Notes under the pieces: generated by a model
Told to the model about the DNA's origin: nothing
Database searches by the model: none
Seen by the model: the letters and a program-made list of their open reading frames with translations, nothing else
NCBI RefSeq assembly: GCF_023343835.1
Contig: NC_064440.1
Coordinates: 31,441,537 to 31,505,536 of the forward strand
DNA: 64,000 nt
Direction of reading: 5' to 3'
From: Lagopus muta
Lineage: Eukaryota > Chordata > Aves > Galliformes > Phasianidae
Part shown: positions 12,315 to 25,031 of the stretch, in pieces
Layout: each line of letters opens with the position of its first letter
Numbering within the stretch: position 1 is the stretch's first letter
Position numbers and translations under genes: made by a program

Positions 12315-15300
12315 TGTTGGCTGTCTCCCCATGACAGTCTCTCCTTGGAAATTATAACAGTCCCAGTACCCCCTTCTTCCTATTTTTGCATACTTTTTTC
12401 TCCTCCACTTTTTGCTCTACTTTTCTTAAAACAAAGCAGGACATGAACATATTAGCGTGCATGAATAATTGAATAGTGATACATAGATGAAAAATATATT
12501 TATCTACTATAAAAGCATGATATCACTTACCTTGATGGTTTTATATGATTACTGTTCCATTACTTGGGTTAGATTGCAACTGGTGTAAATCAAATCTAGA
12601 CACTCACTTCCACAAAGAGCTGGGCCTCTCTGCCTCACACCTCTGCACATTCCGTGCCAGGAGAGCTTACCATTTTCAGCATATCTGGGGAATTTGCAGA
12701 GCCTGCTCAGATCCTGAACTGCATTAACACAAAGTAACACTGAAACTAGGAACCCCAGGTGGACAACAGCACATCCACAAAGCCAAACACTCAGAACACG
12801 CAGTATTTGCAAATCAATTAAGAGAGACGAAAGAAAGTAGAGCATATGTGATACTTTGAATTACAGATTTTCTGTTCTGTGAACACAATATAAGCATCTT
12901 AAAATTGAATAAATGAGCACTTCATTTTGATAAACTTATCTGATGTTCCCATGAATAGAAGTACTCTCTTCGTGTCCCCAAATGAAAGCAGGTACTGTTC
13001 ACATTCATTGGGACATGGGACAATGTGACAGACTAGTCATGCAAGCATCACTTTTTTGCAGTATAGCTGCACCTAGTGACAAAGGATTAGATTATGATTA
13101 GAATATGATTAGAAACTACAACTGACTATGAATTAATCAAATACCTCACTTCTCATTTGGGCTATATTTCACTTTTCAACCTAACATCATAAACTTATCA
13201 TTTCCATCACGCGCAATACAATGAAAGCTCCCAAAGTTCACTAATAACAAAATTGTTATCAAACAATACCCTCCAAGCAAGTTGACTCTTTTTGTTTGAA
13301 GCCAGCTTGACACAGTGTGTGAGAGCCTATTACTTTCCTTCAACATTTGTTTGAGCATATTGCAACTCTAACTCTACAAAAGCATTCAGTTGATAAAAGA
13401 ATTCAGTTTCAAGAGCCCTCAGTGGTGATGCAGAAACAAAACAAGAGCTTAGAATTTTTTCATCAGGCGTTGGCAATATAAACAGCATTACTAACCACAC
13501 TGTGAAGGGTATGGATAGATGCTCACCATTTAGATGACATGCCCAATTTTGGGAAAAAAGTTTGTTCGTTTCAATACAACAGCAGAGACCCTAATTATCA
13601 CTCCTACAGCAATCTATTTTCTTAAAAAACCATGACAGTTTTGATTATCTGATTCAATTCCTTCTCTCTTGTGTATGACATAGGGCATGCAGTTCAAAAT
13701 CAATCTAACATCACTGCTATTAATAGGGCCTAAATCTCAAAGTCGATAAAGTCATTTTTAGAGTGCTGTGAATTAGACTTCTGAATCCATGTCACTCACA
13801 AAGCAACAGCCATTTCTCCCTCTGATTTCTAGTGGGCAGAAGCAAAACTAATTTGTCTGACCAAAAAAACATGCAAGTGTAGTAGGATTACCCAAGCAGC
13901 ACTGGCATCTTAAATCCTAATGCCATTTTTTTCTTTTACCTCCACATTTCAGAAAGTTCTTTACCAACCTGGGAGACTTTTTGCCAAGGTCTTCATCCAA
14001 AACCAAGCTGCTGCAAGAAAGACCAGTTGAAATCCAGGCAGAAGTCATAGGTGCAAACAATCACTTCAGAAACCCTAATCATTCACTCTTTGTTTTTATA
14101 GAGTATAGTTAAGAGATTCTCTCCTACTGCAAAGCATACACTCCTTATCCTTGGGAAAAAAAATATACACAGTAGTTCATCCAGATGACTAAAAATGGGA
14201 TAAAGAAATAAAGAAAATATTACTAACTTCTCACTTGTATTTGTCACTGACATCTCAACCCACCAAATATTCCCACCAAGTCTACACTTGCAAAATACAT
14301 CTCTAATGCAACTATTGGGATATGTATTACTTTTTGGGGGCAACTTGGGTGCTTAAATTTCTAATCAACAAAGCCCCAGTAGTGGGGAGACAGCAAGCTT
14401 TCTTTCCTCTCACTTGCATAAATCATTAATACCTCAAATATGGAAGCAGTTTTAATTCTCCTGTGCAAGAGATCTTATTTTCTGTTTAATTAAAAGATGT
14501 CTATTGTTTTTGCATAAGAGTAGCACTTAATGTACGGAATAACTGGAGCTGCTCTGACACACCAAATCCCCTTTGCTATGACCATCCTCCTCTGTTACTC
14601 TGCACCGCATTGCAGAGACACTGCCTGTAAGCAGCTCTTAGATTGTAGCTGACAAGAAACGCTATAGCATTTTAAGTTGGCCAGGTAAAATATATTTCAA
14701 GAGCGCATTATTTCTGCCTCTCTCAACAAGTTTGCCTTCCCGACTACAAAAGGAGGGAAGCAGGCACTTCCATCTCTGCATACTTATGCAGCTAAAAAGG
14801 TGATATAACATTAAGTTTTCTAGCAGCCGCTGACCAGCAATGAGGTGTCCTAAACAAATTTAATAGTTCCACAGTGATGTAATGAACAGAGGAAAAAAAC
14901 CACTGCAGTGCTAAGACAAACTCTGGACTATATGCATTATGCTACTTCACATCTAGTGCATAACCTGGAATTAGTAATTTCATCTTTCACTTTACAGATA
15001 AAGAAATGGATCGACTGAAAGCCATAACACATTTCCATCAATCCCATGTTTCCAGGCTGCACATTGTGCAGGGCAGAACCTACCCCTTATCAAATGTTGA
15101 TGCAGTGCTTAGGAGAGCCACTATCACAAAAACAGGAGTCTAAAGAAAGACAGTATGAGAGCACAGACGCCAAAACAACAGCTCTGTGTTCCAGCGGGCC
15201 CCAGACACCCATGAAGCACTTGAGACTCATCAGACGATTCCAAGAATTGCTGCTGAGGACAATCTCCAGCAAATACAAGAGGAGATCTTTGGCTTACAGA

Positions 15301-17631
15301 CTGACTGAATTACAACAGCAAGATTTCCACTTAACAGAGAAACTCGACAAGCATATACTTTTTAAAGCAACCTAAAGCTTCCAAGGCCATCACATTTTAA
15401 GCACTTTGCCAGTAATTTAAAGCAATCACAGTAAAGACCACACAACTTTTTTTTTTTTTTTTATAACTGCCAAAATGCTAGGCAAGGAAAAAGTAAAACA
15501 CAACCACAAATTGCCTGGTTTTAGCATACAAATTCTCAAGTACTGGTCTCTGTGTACTAAAGCAAGCTTTTCCCCCCAGTAGTGCCAAGGCAGTACTGAA
15601 AACAAGGCCTTCTTCAGCTAGTTTCCAAGTTGCATACAAACTTACACAGCTTCTACGGAACTCCCTTTGATGTGAATAGTAAATACATGCTGCATTCAAT
15701 ATGCTGGCCATTCACTGACTAAGTCCTACCATTACAGAACCGGAAATTTCTATTTTAAGATTGCCAATCACTTCAAAAAATAAGTTTGAAGAAAACATAC
15801 TAATGATTAAATACACACGATACAAAATACAGTATTTCAAGTCTTGAGATTTACAGTTGACATGAGGTGATTTTGTGTGTTACGTGCCTTGAAAGAGCAA
15901 TCACAAAATACTCTAACTGGAATTTCAATTGCAGTATCAGTAAACAATCACATCAATCAGTCTTACCAGAAATCCACGCACTACTTGCAATAAATACGTT
16001 TTGTTTAAGATTAAGTTTACTGCGTTTACCACACTTCTGTGATTTTACATAAACATACATATAAATACAAGCAATCTCCACCATCTTACAGGGACATTCA
16101 GCAGGAATATTTGACCCAAAGCCAATAGCGACTGCCAGGTGTAATTTACACTGGTAACTCAAACATCAGTAGGCTAAAATAGCAGATTTACGTTGAAACA
16201 GCAATAGGATTATCTCACTTCTGTCAGATTTCTAGCAAAGAATGGCACAGTCTTCAGCGGAACTGACCTCTCCCAGTTCACAATATAGAACTTTTTACAG
16301 AGGAGGGAGAAAAAAAAAGATTAACAGAATTTAAGAGATCATGGTATCAAATCCCTACACAGAATTCCTTTCCTGTCCAAAGACACACAGACAATGCGCA
16401 CAGTTTACTCAGTCCATCCTATAGGGACTCAAATGTTAGCAGTTGCAGATGGTCAAAGAATGATACCCACAAAACCACTTCCAACTACCAAAAAGAAATC
16501 CTTCATCCAGCAAGTAAAGAGCTGGCACACAATGCCACACAAAAACATGCTAGGTGTGGTAACACTGCACGCTTCTTTCCTACAGGCATTTACATCGTTG
16601 CTAGGTCAACTGTGCATCGTGCAGTTGCCACTTCAAATGGTACAGAGGTGGCAGTTCTTCCACAAATAGAGGTGACAATTTTTATCATGCTACTTCAAAT
16701 GCACACACACAAAAAATAAAAGGCAGAGAAAGAATATAGGGAAATACTCCTGCACTACATTTCTTACTTCCTTCATGTTGTGGTAGACCCAAAAGCAAAA
16801 GTTATGTAACCTCAATTTGTCATGCGAGGTTTGGAGAAAAGAGCACCATTCCTACAGTTTCACTAAATTAAATATAAGTTGGAGCTTTAAACTTTCCAAA
16901 TGCATTAGAAATTGAAGTTACCAAAATGTGGGCTAGCAATACTTCAACTTTCAAGTAGCTCTATGATATCTGCACAGTAGAGAAGTTTCCCAAACCCTTT
17001 TTCAAACTCATCCTTCAAAATTGTTTTTTGTTTTTCAAGAAACAGTTTTACTTGACCTCTTTGTTGTCACATTATATATTCTCTTGATAGTACCCTGAAT
17101 ATCTGGTATACACACAATACTTCTGAAGGTTCATTACACGCTCATCTCCTGAGTCACCTGCCACAACTCTTCTTGAAACAAAGAAGTTATGCAGCTGCTC
17201 CCATAGCGCATTTTGACATGCTATTGCAGTTGTAATTTATCTACCCAGTAAATGTGTTTTCATTTCACAGAATACCAATTACCCCCACTGTACAGAGACA
17301 AGTAATAAGCTGCAACATGCACCCATTCCACATCTATCAAGATGTTATCCAGTGGCAACCCTATAAATAGCTGCAAAAAGCATTTCAAGTCTCCTAGAGA
17401 GTAAATCTGCAAAGATAAAAACACAGTCATTAACATCATTTACTCCACTAAAATACTAATATAGCACTTATTATATATCCACTAAGCCAGTTGTCTCCCT
17501 AAGAAAATAATTTAACACACATTTAAAGTAACTGAAATTACAAGCAAATGTCTGTTTCTAACATGATTTTTAGAAAGATGAGTAAGCCAAGATCTGTTCA
17601 CACCCCATCCCACTTCTACAGTCCACTTCGA

Positions 17632-17790
17632 ATCAGAACATCCTTAGAGTTAAAAGGGACCTCTAAAGGCCATCTAGTCCAACTCCCCAGCAGTGAATAA
17701 AGACACCACATCTACATCAGGTTGCCCAGAGCCTGATCTTGACTCACCTTGAAAGTCTCCAGGGACGGGACATCAAGAATCCTTAGGACT
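17632..17790 (-). mobile_element. CR1 LINE 3' fragment
   Basis: The minus strand shows the CR1 terminal block: GGACTAGATGGCCTTTAGAG followed by the GGTCCCTTTTAA motif, preceded by 'ctggagactttcaaggtgagtcaagat'. About 160 bases remain. Confidence 0.8.
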
Positions 17791-20700
17791 GAAACTGTTT
17801 GACAGTTCTCACTTGGAGAAGTGCATGTGCTAGAAAACCCAGCATGTCTAAATAGGTGCATAGAAATAACAGCCAATGTCTTTTCCACTTTACCATCAGC
17901 AAAAATGAAGCCTATGCTGCTCAAGACGTGAAAACTCCATTGTTAATAACATATCCATTTGAAAACAATCACATAATTACCATTACGTTTATCAAATCTG
18001 TATGTGGAATAGATCTCTATGCAGTTTTCATTTGACCACTTTCAATCTGCAAATCAACGTCTCCATACGTTCATGAGTACAAGTCAAAGAAATAAGTTGT
18101 GGCAGTTGAAATCAATAGCCTATTACATTACCCTACAATGGGTAATTTTAAAAGCATTTCATCTACTGAAACATCACCTGACACGCACTTATGCTGCATG
18201 CTTCAAAAATCTTGTAGGCCTTCACTTGAGTCAGCAGTGCACTCTCATCCCTGGTGGTTCTTTCGGGGATCAATCGCACAGGGTTAACAAATGCAATTTG
18301 TTCACTTCAGAGAGAGCTGAGCATGCTTAGTGGGAAAGCCTAGTAAGCCCAAGTACTTGCCAGCTAAGAGACACATGCAAGAGAAGAGAAACATATTGCA
18401 GCAGTCCTTTTTCTGCTTGCTTGCTTTTGAAGAGCAAGTTCTCATTATAGTTTGATAGTCAAGACCAAAGCTGTCATCTCCAAACCTTAAACATACTCAC
18501 AACTTCACGGAAGCAAGGATTGAGTTCTACAGGATTGCTAAATATTTTTGAGCATTAGATTGGAAACTGACAGTAGTTAAATGACCAACATACGCTATTA
18601 ACGTATTAAAGATCTAAACAACTTAATGAAACCATTTACGTGTTTCATCATGATATCCAGTGTTACAATCATGACCATTCCAAGCCGGCTCCGTGCTTAA
18701 TTGCCAGCAGTTTTGGCAAAGGGACAAGGACCATTTGGCAATATAGTGTACTAGCGCTCAAAAAAACTTCAAATCCATTAAAATACTCTGTTATAGCATT
18801 TTATCTGATAACCAATCTAGATGATATTGAAGTTTCAGAACAAAAAACCCATAAAAATTAACTACATAACCCACACTACATTTTATATAAATATATATTT
18901 ATTTATTTTCCCTCTGGAACCCATCTGTCAGGTTACCCTCACTTCAGGTTTTCACTGTTGCCTTCTTAATACTACAGAGGTTGGCAGTGGTCTTCAAGAA
19001 AAAAAGGTTTCTAATGGTTTTTTAAACATAATCCAAGGGGCAGATGCACGGAGAACACACAGGGCTCCAAAGGCAGCTAGACAAGATGGTAATTAGGAAG
19101 CTGAAGTACACATAGCAACGAAGAAAAACACTGTTGGAAGAAGTTCCCTTTTGTTTCCTACCATAAATTACATTCATTCCTACAACAAAAAGCATTTCCA
19201 GAAGTTTATATTTCTAAGCTACACCAAAATAGGATGTAATAAAAAACTGAACAAAATAAAACAAACTGTTCAAAGCAAATCTCAGCTTTTCTGCGCTGTT
19301 TCTAATCAACAGAACATCTACCTTTATGAACAAAAGGACTGACAGAAAACAGTGCTTTGTCTGCACAGACCCAAGTTTTTGGGATCACTTTCACTGCACC
19401 TGCTCCTACTACCAATAAGCTCCTAATATTACCTGTCAATTACGCAATCACTTGGAAAGGTAAATTCACCAACTTTCCATCAAGCTGTTGACAGTTTCCA
19501 GCTCATTACTTAATGTACAGCTGTTTTTTATTCCTCTTAGGAGGCTGAACCCTCATTTATGAACATTAAGAGGTACTTAGCAGTCAGTACTGTTTACACC
19601 TTAATACTCACTGTGACTCGTACTTCATTAGAAGAACACTTCTTACACTCATCCAAACAATTAAAAAAGCAGCATAGCAGCATCACCACGAAGTTGCCCC
19701 AGGACTGATGTTATCACAAAACATTATAGCACTTACCCCAATGCCTTCTCGCACGCAGTCTGAAATTTAGTAAACCCAATCCTGACTCTAAACTACCTGC
19801 AACTCAAATTAGTTAGTTTTCACTTACTTAACAATTGAACAGTTTAGTTATTTAAAAATGCATTTAAGCAGCGCATTTCTGCAGCTCCATCTCTGGTCCA
19901 GTTGTCCCTATCAGATCATAAATGATGCAAGTTTTTATTTTCATACACATAACCTAGTACAAAAAAAAACCCACACAAAAAGGATTTTGTTATTTTCTGC
20001 AAAAGTACAATTTCTTCATTTTACCTGTCTCCAAATAACAAGATGAGTAAATACCATTAAGATATTAAAGAATCATTATTTTGAAGCATATATTGTAAGT
20101 CTGAATTACCCCTAAACATAGTAGATTGTGTATATAGTAAACTTAGAAGCAAATCCTTTCTTCTACTATGAAATCACTGCCTAGCCCACGTGCAAAACCA
20201 TAGCTCATTCACTTACACCTGCTATTGAAGTTCTGACGAGCTGCCACAAGATGGAGGTAGACACCTATAGTTTGAAAGAGTTTAAATTAAAGAGGCAGCC
20301 ATGACCGACTCCAACATTTTATCTTCATTCTACATCATCGCAGACTTATTACCCAAATAAACATCTCTCAATTTCAAAATCACAAGACATCTAAATTGAA
20401 GAGGGGTGATGTGAAAAGGGGATGAATAGACTATTTGTTACGAAACCAAACCATAAGTAGTATAGGAATAAGTAGTATAGAAACCATAAGGACACGACCA
20501 CAGAAACAATTAACACATCCTTAGATTTGTAGTATTTATTCTATTTAGATAACAAGAAGTGGATTAGATTCACAAGTAACTTGAAATTCCTTGCAATTGA
20601 GACAGAACAGAAAGCAAGTGCTTATTTCAATTTTGTTTTAAACTAAAGCCACAATCCTAATGACACAAATACGGGGCTTGTGAGACTGAAGACAATTGAA

Positions 20701-21469
20701 CCCAGAACTGAACTTGGTGAATGTTACATGTGAGTAGTTGAAGTCCTTAGCTTTGGCTTTACTGTAAATCACATTTAGCTACAGTTAGAAGAGAACCTTC
20801 ACCAAGCAGCAGACAGATAGGGAAACAGGAAGAACTGGATTTTTAAAAGCAATGCTACCAACCAACAGCAGCCAACCCTGAGCAAGTTTTCTTGAAGATA
20901 GCCCACGTGTTTCAGAATCTTCACACGTACTTTTGTATCACCTGCCCTTTCATCACACATGGCCTCCATACATTCATGTAAATAATAAAGACCTCTCAAG
21001 AACACACTGCAACAAAACCGTGTGCTGGTTTCTGCAGTGTGGCACTGCTACGTCCTCATATAAAGCCCAAATCAGAGATACAAGGGTTTACCTACTGCAT
21101 TACGCTAAGCCAACATATGAAGTGGAGGCTTCTACCATACAAAAGCCATATGAAGAGAAGTTAACAACTATGTCCTTGTGGACAGTAGCATTATTATCCG
21201 TTTCTACATAAATATCAGTTTTCTCCTTCTGTTTATTACTTCTAGAGCAAAGTAAATTACACACACTAATCACAGACATCCATCCTATTCTCTGCTTCAG
21301 CACATCACCATTCTTTTAACCTCATTTAACCTGATACAAATCTGATTCAGGTTCTCCCCACTGCAGAAAGACTGAAGGAGAAATTGCATTAATTCTTTCT
21401 ATGATAAAGTAGCTTTCACAAGGCTATCACCACATCAGATGAACATGGTCTAACACAACGGAAAGCTCA
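17791..21469. other. Intergenic, nothing recognised
   Basis: AT-rich, with no exon or repeat I can name. A short direct repeat of an AAGTAGTATAG unit occurs at about 20,454-20,480. Confidence 0.6.
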
Positions 21470-21776
21470 GCAATAACAGCACCGCAGTTAAGTCCTCAGC
21501 TGTAGCAAGAAAGAACTTGCTCAAATGCAACAGCTGTGGGCACAGAAACAAAAGGAAGAATCTACTTACCTTTGGAAAGCAGGGATCTTCAGAAAGAACC
21601 TCCTGCTCCACTGCCAACTCTTAAATGAGGTCTGGGAAGGGGTGGATCCTGGCTCCAGCCCTTCCGGTCACTCAGTACATTGCCTGCACCTGAGCTCTGC
21701 TGGCTGGGCCCTGCCTTCCCACCAGGTGCTCAATCACTGCTTCAAGCTGTGACTTAGTATTTATTTCCACTATACA
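21470..21776 (-). mobile_element. LTR-like dispersed element, copy A
   Basis: It belongs to a family with five copies in this window. Read on the minus strand it begins TGTATAGTGG and holds GAGCACCTGGTGGGAAGGCA, GGAGCCAGGATCCACCCCTT, a TATA-like CATTTAAG and, about 60 bases on, GGTAAG (21565-21570). It looks like a solo LTR of an avian endogenous element, but no flanking duplication or internal gene was found. The far end is approximate. Confidence 0.65.
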
Positions 21777-22714
21777 CGGCCATTCAGCGTGTGTGTGCAA
21801 AAATGCAGATCATTACCCCAACAGGTGTTAGCTTGGGAAAGTAAGTAAATGGCCTCTGTTTTGTATGCACCTGGAAGAAACTTGTTTGTGAGAAACCTCT
21901 GTAGCTGTAACTAAGAATCCTTGCTTTCTGTTAATGACCTTGACTACACTGAAATACAATGCCTTATTGTCTCTAGCTGTTACTTATGGCCATGATACTA
22001 AGGGGGGTTAGCAGACATCTTGCCCATCTGCCACTACCAGTATCTGCTTGGTTCATCTCAGGGCAGACACACTACCACAGCCAGCCACCACTGGCACTGA
22101 GAACTTGGCAGAGAGTGACTAGCCAGCTGCCCCCAAAACACTTTGTATTAAACTAATGAATGCCAACTTGCCTCTGTATATTTTCTTCAGGATTCATAAA
22201 CCTTATGCAGAAGCACTGGTGCTTTTGCATTACAAGCCTCCAGCTATTTTTTCTCTCCTTTCACAACCACTCCCAGCCATAAGGAGCACAGGCAAAGTAC
22301 ATCAAGTCAGCTCATGTAAGGCATAAAGCCCAACTGCAGGAAGTGCTAATAGTGCTCCTGGTTTATGGATTTTACTCACGACTATCTCTAGCTTAACCCT
22401 GTAAACTACATGCCTCTTAGCATCTGAGGTACATCAGCATGCTTTGGGACTCCTCTTACCAAACAATTTCATCCCAAAAGAGCAGCAGATGAACACTGAG
22501 ATATCACAGTGTGATGCAACACGACAATCAGGTGCAACTGGAACCTCACTTTGAGTTCACTGCCAGCACAAACTGAAAGACCTACCCCCAGAACAACCAC
22601 AGGATTTACAAAAAAAAAAAAGTTTTAAAATAATAAAACATTCTAAAAATCACAGAAATTCAAAATACTCTCTTTCCAAGTGGAAGAGGGACAAGCTATC
22701 TCAAAGACTGTGTG

Positions 22715-24034
22715 CTCACTGGATCAACGGTTACCCGAGAGCTGAACTCTGTTCATTGAACAGGTCCTCCTGGAAATAGTGTTGAGGCACATGCAAGGCA
22801 AACAGGTGATATGAGACAGCCAGCATGGCTCTACCACGAGCACATCTACAACCAACATTGTGGCCTTCAAAGTTGGAATAACGGCATCCGTGGACAAAGG
22901 AAGGGCAACTGATGTCATCTATCCAGACTTGATGTCAACTATCCAGACATGGTTCCTCATCACATTCTTATATTTAAATTGGAGATACAGGTTTGAAGGC
23001 TGAACTGTTTCTTGGGTAAAGAACTGGTTGGATGCTGTCAGTTATTGTCAACAGATCTAAACCCAGTTGGAGGCTGGTGAAAAGCAGTGCCACCCAGGTA
23101 TGTCTTGCAACTGGTGCTCCTTAGCATTTAATGAATGACTGAGACAGTGGGCTAAGCGTATCCTTAGCGAGTTTGCAGACATTAAGCTCAGTGATGCAGT
23201 TGATACAACAGAAGAAAGTAACACTGTCCAAAGCAGCGTGAACAAGCTTGCGAAGCAGGCCAACAGAACTAAGGAGATGCAACAAGGCCAAGCACAAGGT
23301 ACTGTACACCTAAGTCAGGGCAATCCCAGGTATGTATACAGATTGAGAGAACTCCTTAAGGCAGCCCCGCTGAAGACTTGAGGATCCCAGTGGACAAAAA
23401 GCTAGACATGAGTTAGTTGTGTGCACTTGCAGCCTGGAAGGTAACTGCATCCTGGGTGACATCAAAAGAGGGGCAGCCAGCAGGTCAAGGGAGGTGATCC
23501 TCTGCTCTCATGAGGTCCTATCTGCAGTACTACATCCAGGACCAGGGTCCCCAATAACAAGACGTGGAGCTGTTGGAGCAAGTCCAGAGAAGAGCCACCG
23601 AGTTGAGCAGCGGGCTACAGCACTTCTCTTATGAAAAACAGCTGAAGAGCTGGCCTTGTTCAGTCTGGAGTAGGTTCCAGGGAGACCTCATTGTGGCCTT
23701 AAAATATTAGATTATAAACAGGAGGAAGACACACTTTTCACACAGGTAGATAGGGATAGGACAAGAAGGAATGGCTTTAAACTAAAAGAGGGTTGATTTA
23801 GATTAGATGTTAAGAAGAATTTTTTCTTTCAGAGTGGTGAAACACTGACATAGGCTGCCAAGAGAAGTTGTAGATGCCCCATCACTGGATGTGTTCACTG
23901 TGTTCAAGGCCAGGTTGGATGGGACCCAGGGCAGCCTGACCTAGCAGGTGGCAACCCTGCCCACAGCAGGGGAGCTGGAACTGAATGATCATTAAGGTCC
24001 CTTCCAACACAAGCCACTGTATGATTCCATAAAA
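22715..24034 (+). mobile_element. CR1 LINE, 5'-truncated copy of about 1.3 kb
   Basis: The left half matches the reverse-transcriptase C-terminal region of avian CR1 (GTGGACAAAGG...CAACTGATGTCATCTA near 22,890-22,920). The right half carries the non-LTR 3' region ending in AAGGTCCCTTCCAACAC and TATGATTCCAT. Frames are broken by indels and stops, so it is dead. A 20-bp unit is tandemly duplicated at 22,911-22,949. Confidence 0.85.
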
Positions 24035-24472
24035 ACAACTTCAAGATGGGCTAAATGTCAAATACAAATAATTTCATTAAACCAGTGCCTTAGGAGGAAT
24101 TCATCGAAGCATCCCAAAACAAAAGTAGCTCTGGTCACCAATGCTGCATTTTTCTATTCAGCTACTTTAGCTCCATGTTCTGCAGTGTGGAAGGCTACAA
24201 ACTGATAATTATTATCGAGTGCACAGCTGTAAAACACCCATGAAGGTAACTTACATACCAATATTTAAACCGTATATTCTTACTCATAACAAAACTTGCA
24301 CCGTAATTAGTCTTAACAGAGGTTGGTACTTCAGCAATAGTCAGCAGCATCTGCTCTGCAGAGACTTCTAAAAAGATCAGGCAGCATCTACTTCTTCAAG
24401 AGTGACACAAACAGTATTTCCTAGCAGAACTCATACTTGTGTAAAAAACAACCTAGAAAAACTTTACTTAGC
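24035..24472. other. Short intergenic gap before the NUP35 3' end
   Basis: Between the CR1 copy and the proposed NUP35 poly(A) signal. Nothing recognised. Confidence 0.55.
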
Positions 24473-24478
24473 TTTATT
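24473..24478 (-). terminator. Candidate NUP35 poly(A) signal AATAAA
   Basis: A minus-strand AATAAA about 480 bases beyond the NUP35 stop. It is followed within about 30 bases by a T/G-rich stretch (GTTTTTC, then GGTTGTTTTTT), the usual downstream element. Other sites may also be used, and no transcript data are available here. Confidence 0.5.
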
Positions 24479-24953
24479 AATAAAACCGTTAAAAAGTCAC
24501 TGTGACGTTTAGAACAGGATGCCAAAGATAGTTTTAGAACAGCAATGAATCCAAATGAGAAAATTAAAATCACATATATTAAGAACAGTCCCTACAAGCC
24601 TGCTATACATAGTGTTCTTCCTGCGAGTAGCCCATCATCTTTACTGGGAAGCAATTCACATGAAGTCATCATAGAAGCCAAGTCAGTGCTTGTATTTTGT
24701 CTACAATCATGCAATCAGAGCACAAACAGGAAAAAAAACACTTATTTACACTGATGCAGTTTTTAAAACCATGTGTATATTGCAATCATTTAAAGTGCAA
24801 GCTACATGTCTGCTGAAATCACTGAAGGCATGAAGGCATCACTGCAGGTGATATAAATTAAAATACTGACACTAGTAGTTATACAACTAACCACTGACGC
24901 CAGCAGCAGATTTCCAACCCTGACCAACTTAGTGTGTTACTTCTTGTTGCCAA

Positions 24954-25031
24954 TTACCAGCCAAACACATATTCCATTGCTTTAGATACAATGCTTTCAT
25001 CCTTCTTAGGCGTTTGTCTGTCTGAAACCAC
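24954..25031 (-). CDS. NUP35: NUP35 coding exon 9 with stop codon
   Basis: 78 bases encoding [17 protein letters not shown] through EYVFGW and a TAA stop at 24954-24956. This is the C-terminal amphipathic helix. The acceptor is TTTTCTAG. Confidence 0.96.
   Translation of the reverse strand: MVSDRQTPKKDESIVSKAMEYVFGW

Larger units (their letters stand above)
3771..17631. other. Long gene-free flank downstream of NUP35
   Basis: No coding exon was recognised. It has homopolymers at 6564 and 15447, a 55-bp hairpin at 8978 and a 32-bp tandem duplication at 12,252. The longest open frames (126 aa at 10,889; 109 aa at 15,046) show no known motif. In human, NUP35 is followed by a gene-poor region, which fits. 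Confidence 0.65.

Noticed and set aside
23419-23634. 71-codon plus-strand open frame at 23.4 kb
   Set aside because: It lies within the CR1 copy and is a remnant of retrotransposon sequence.
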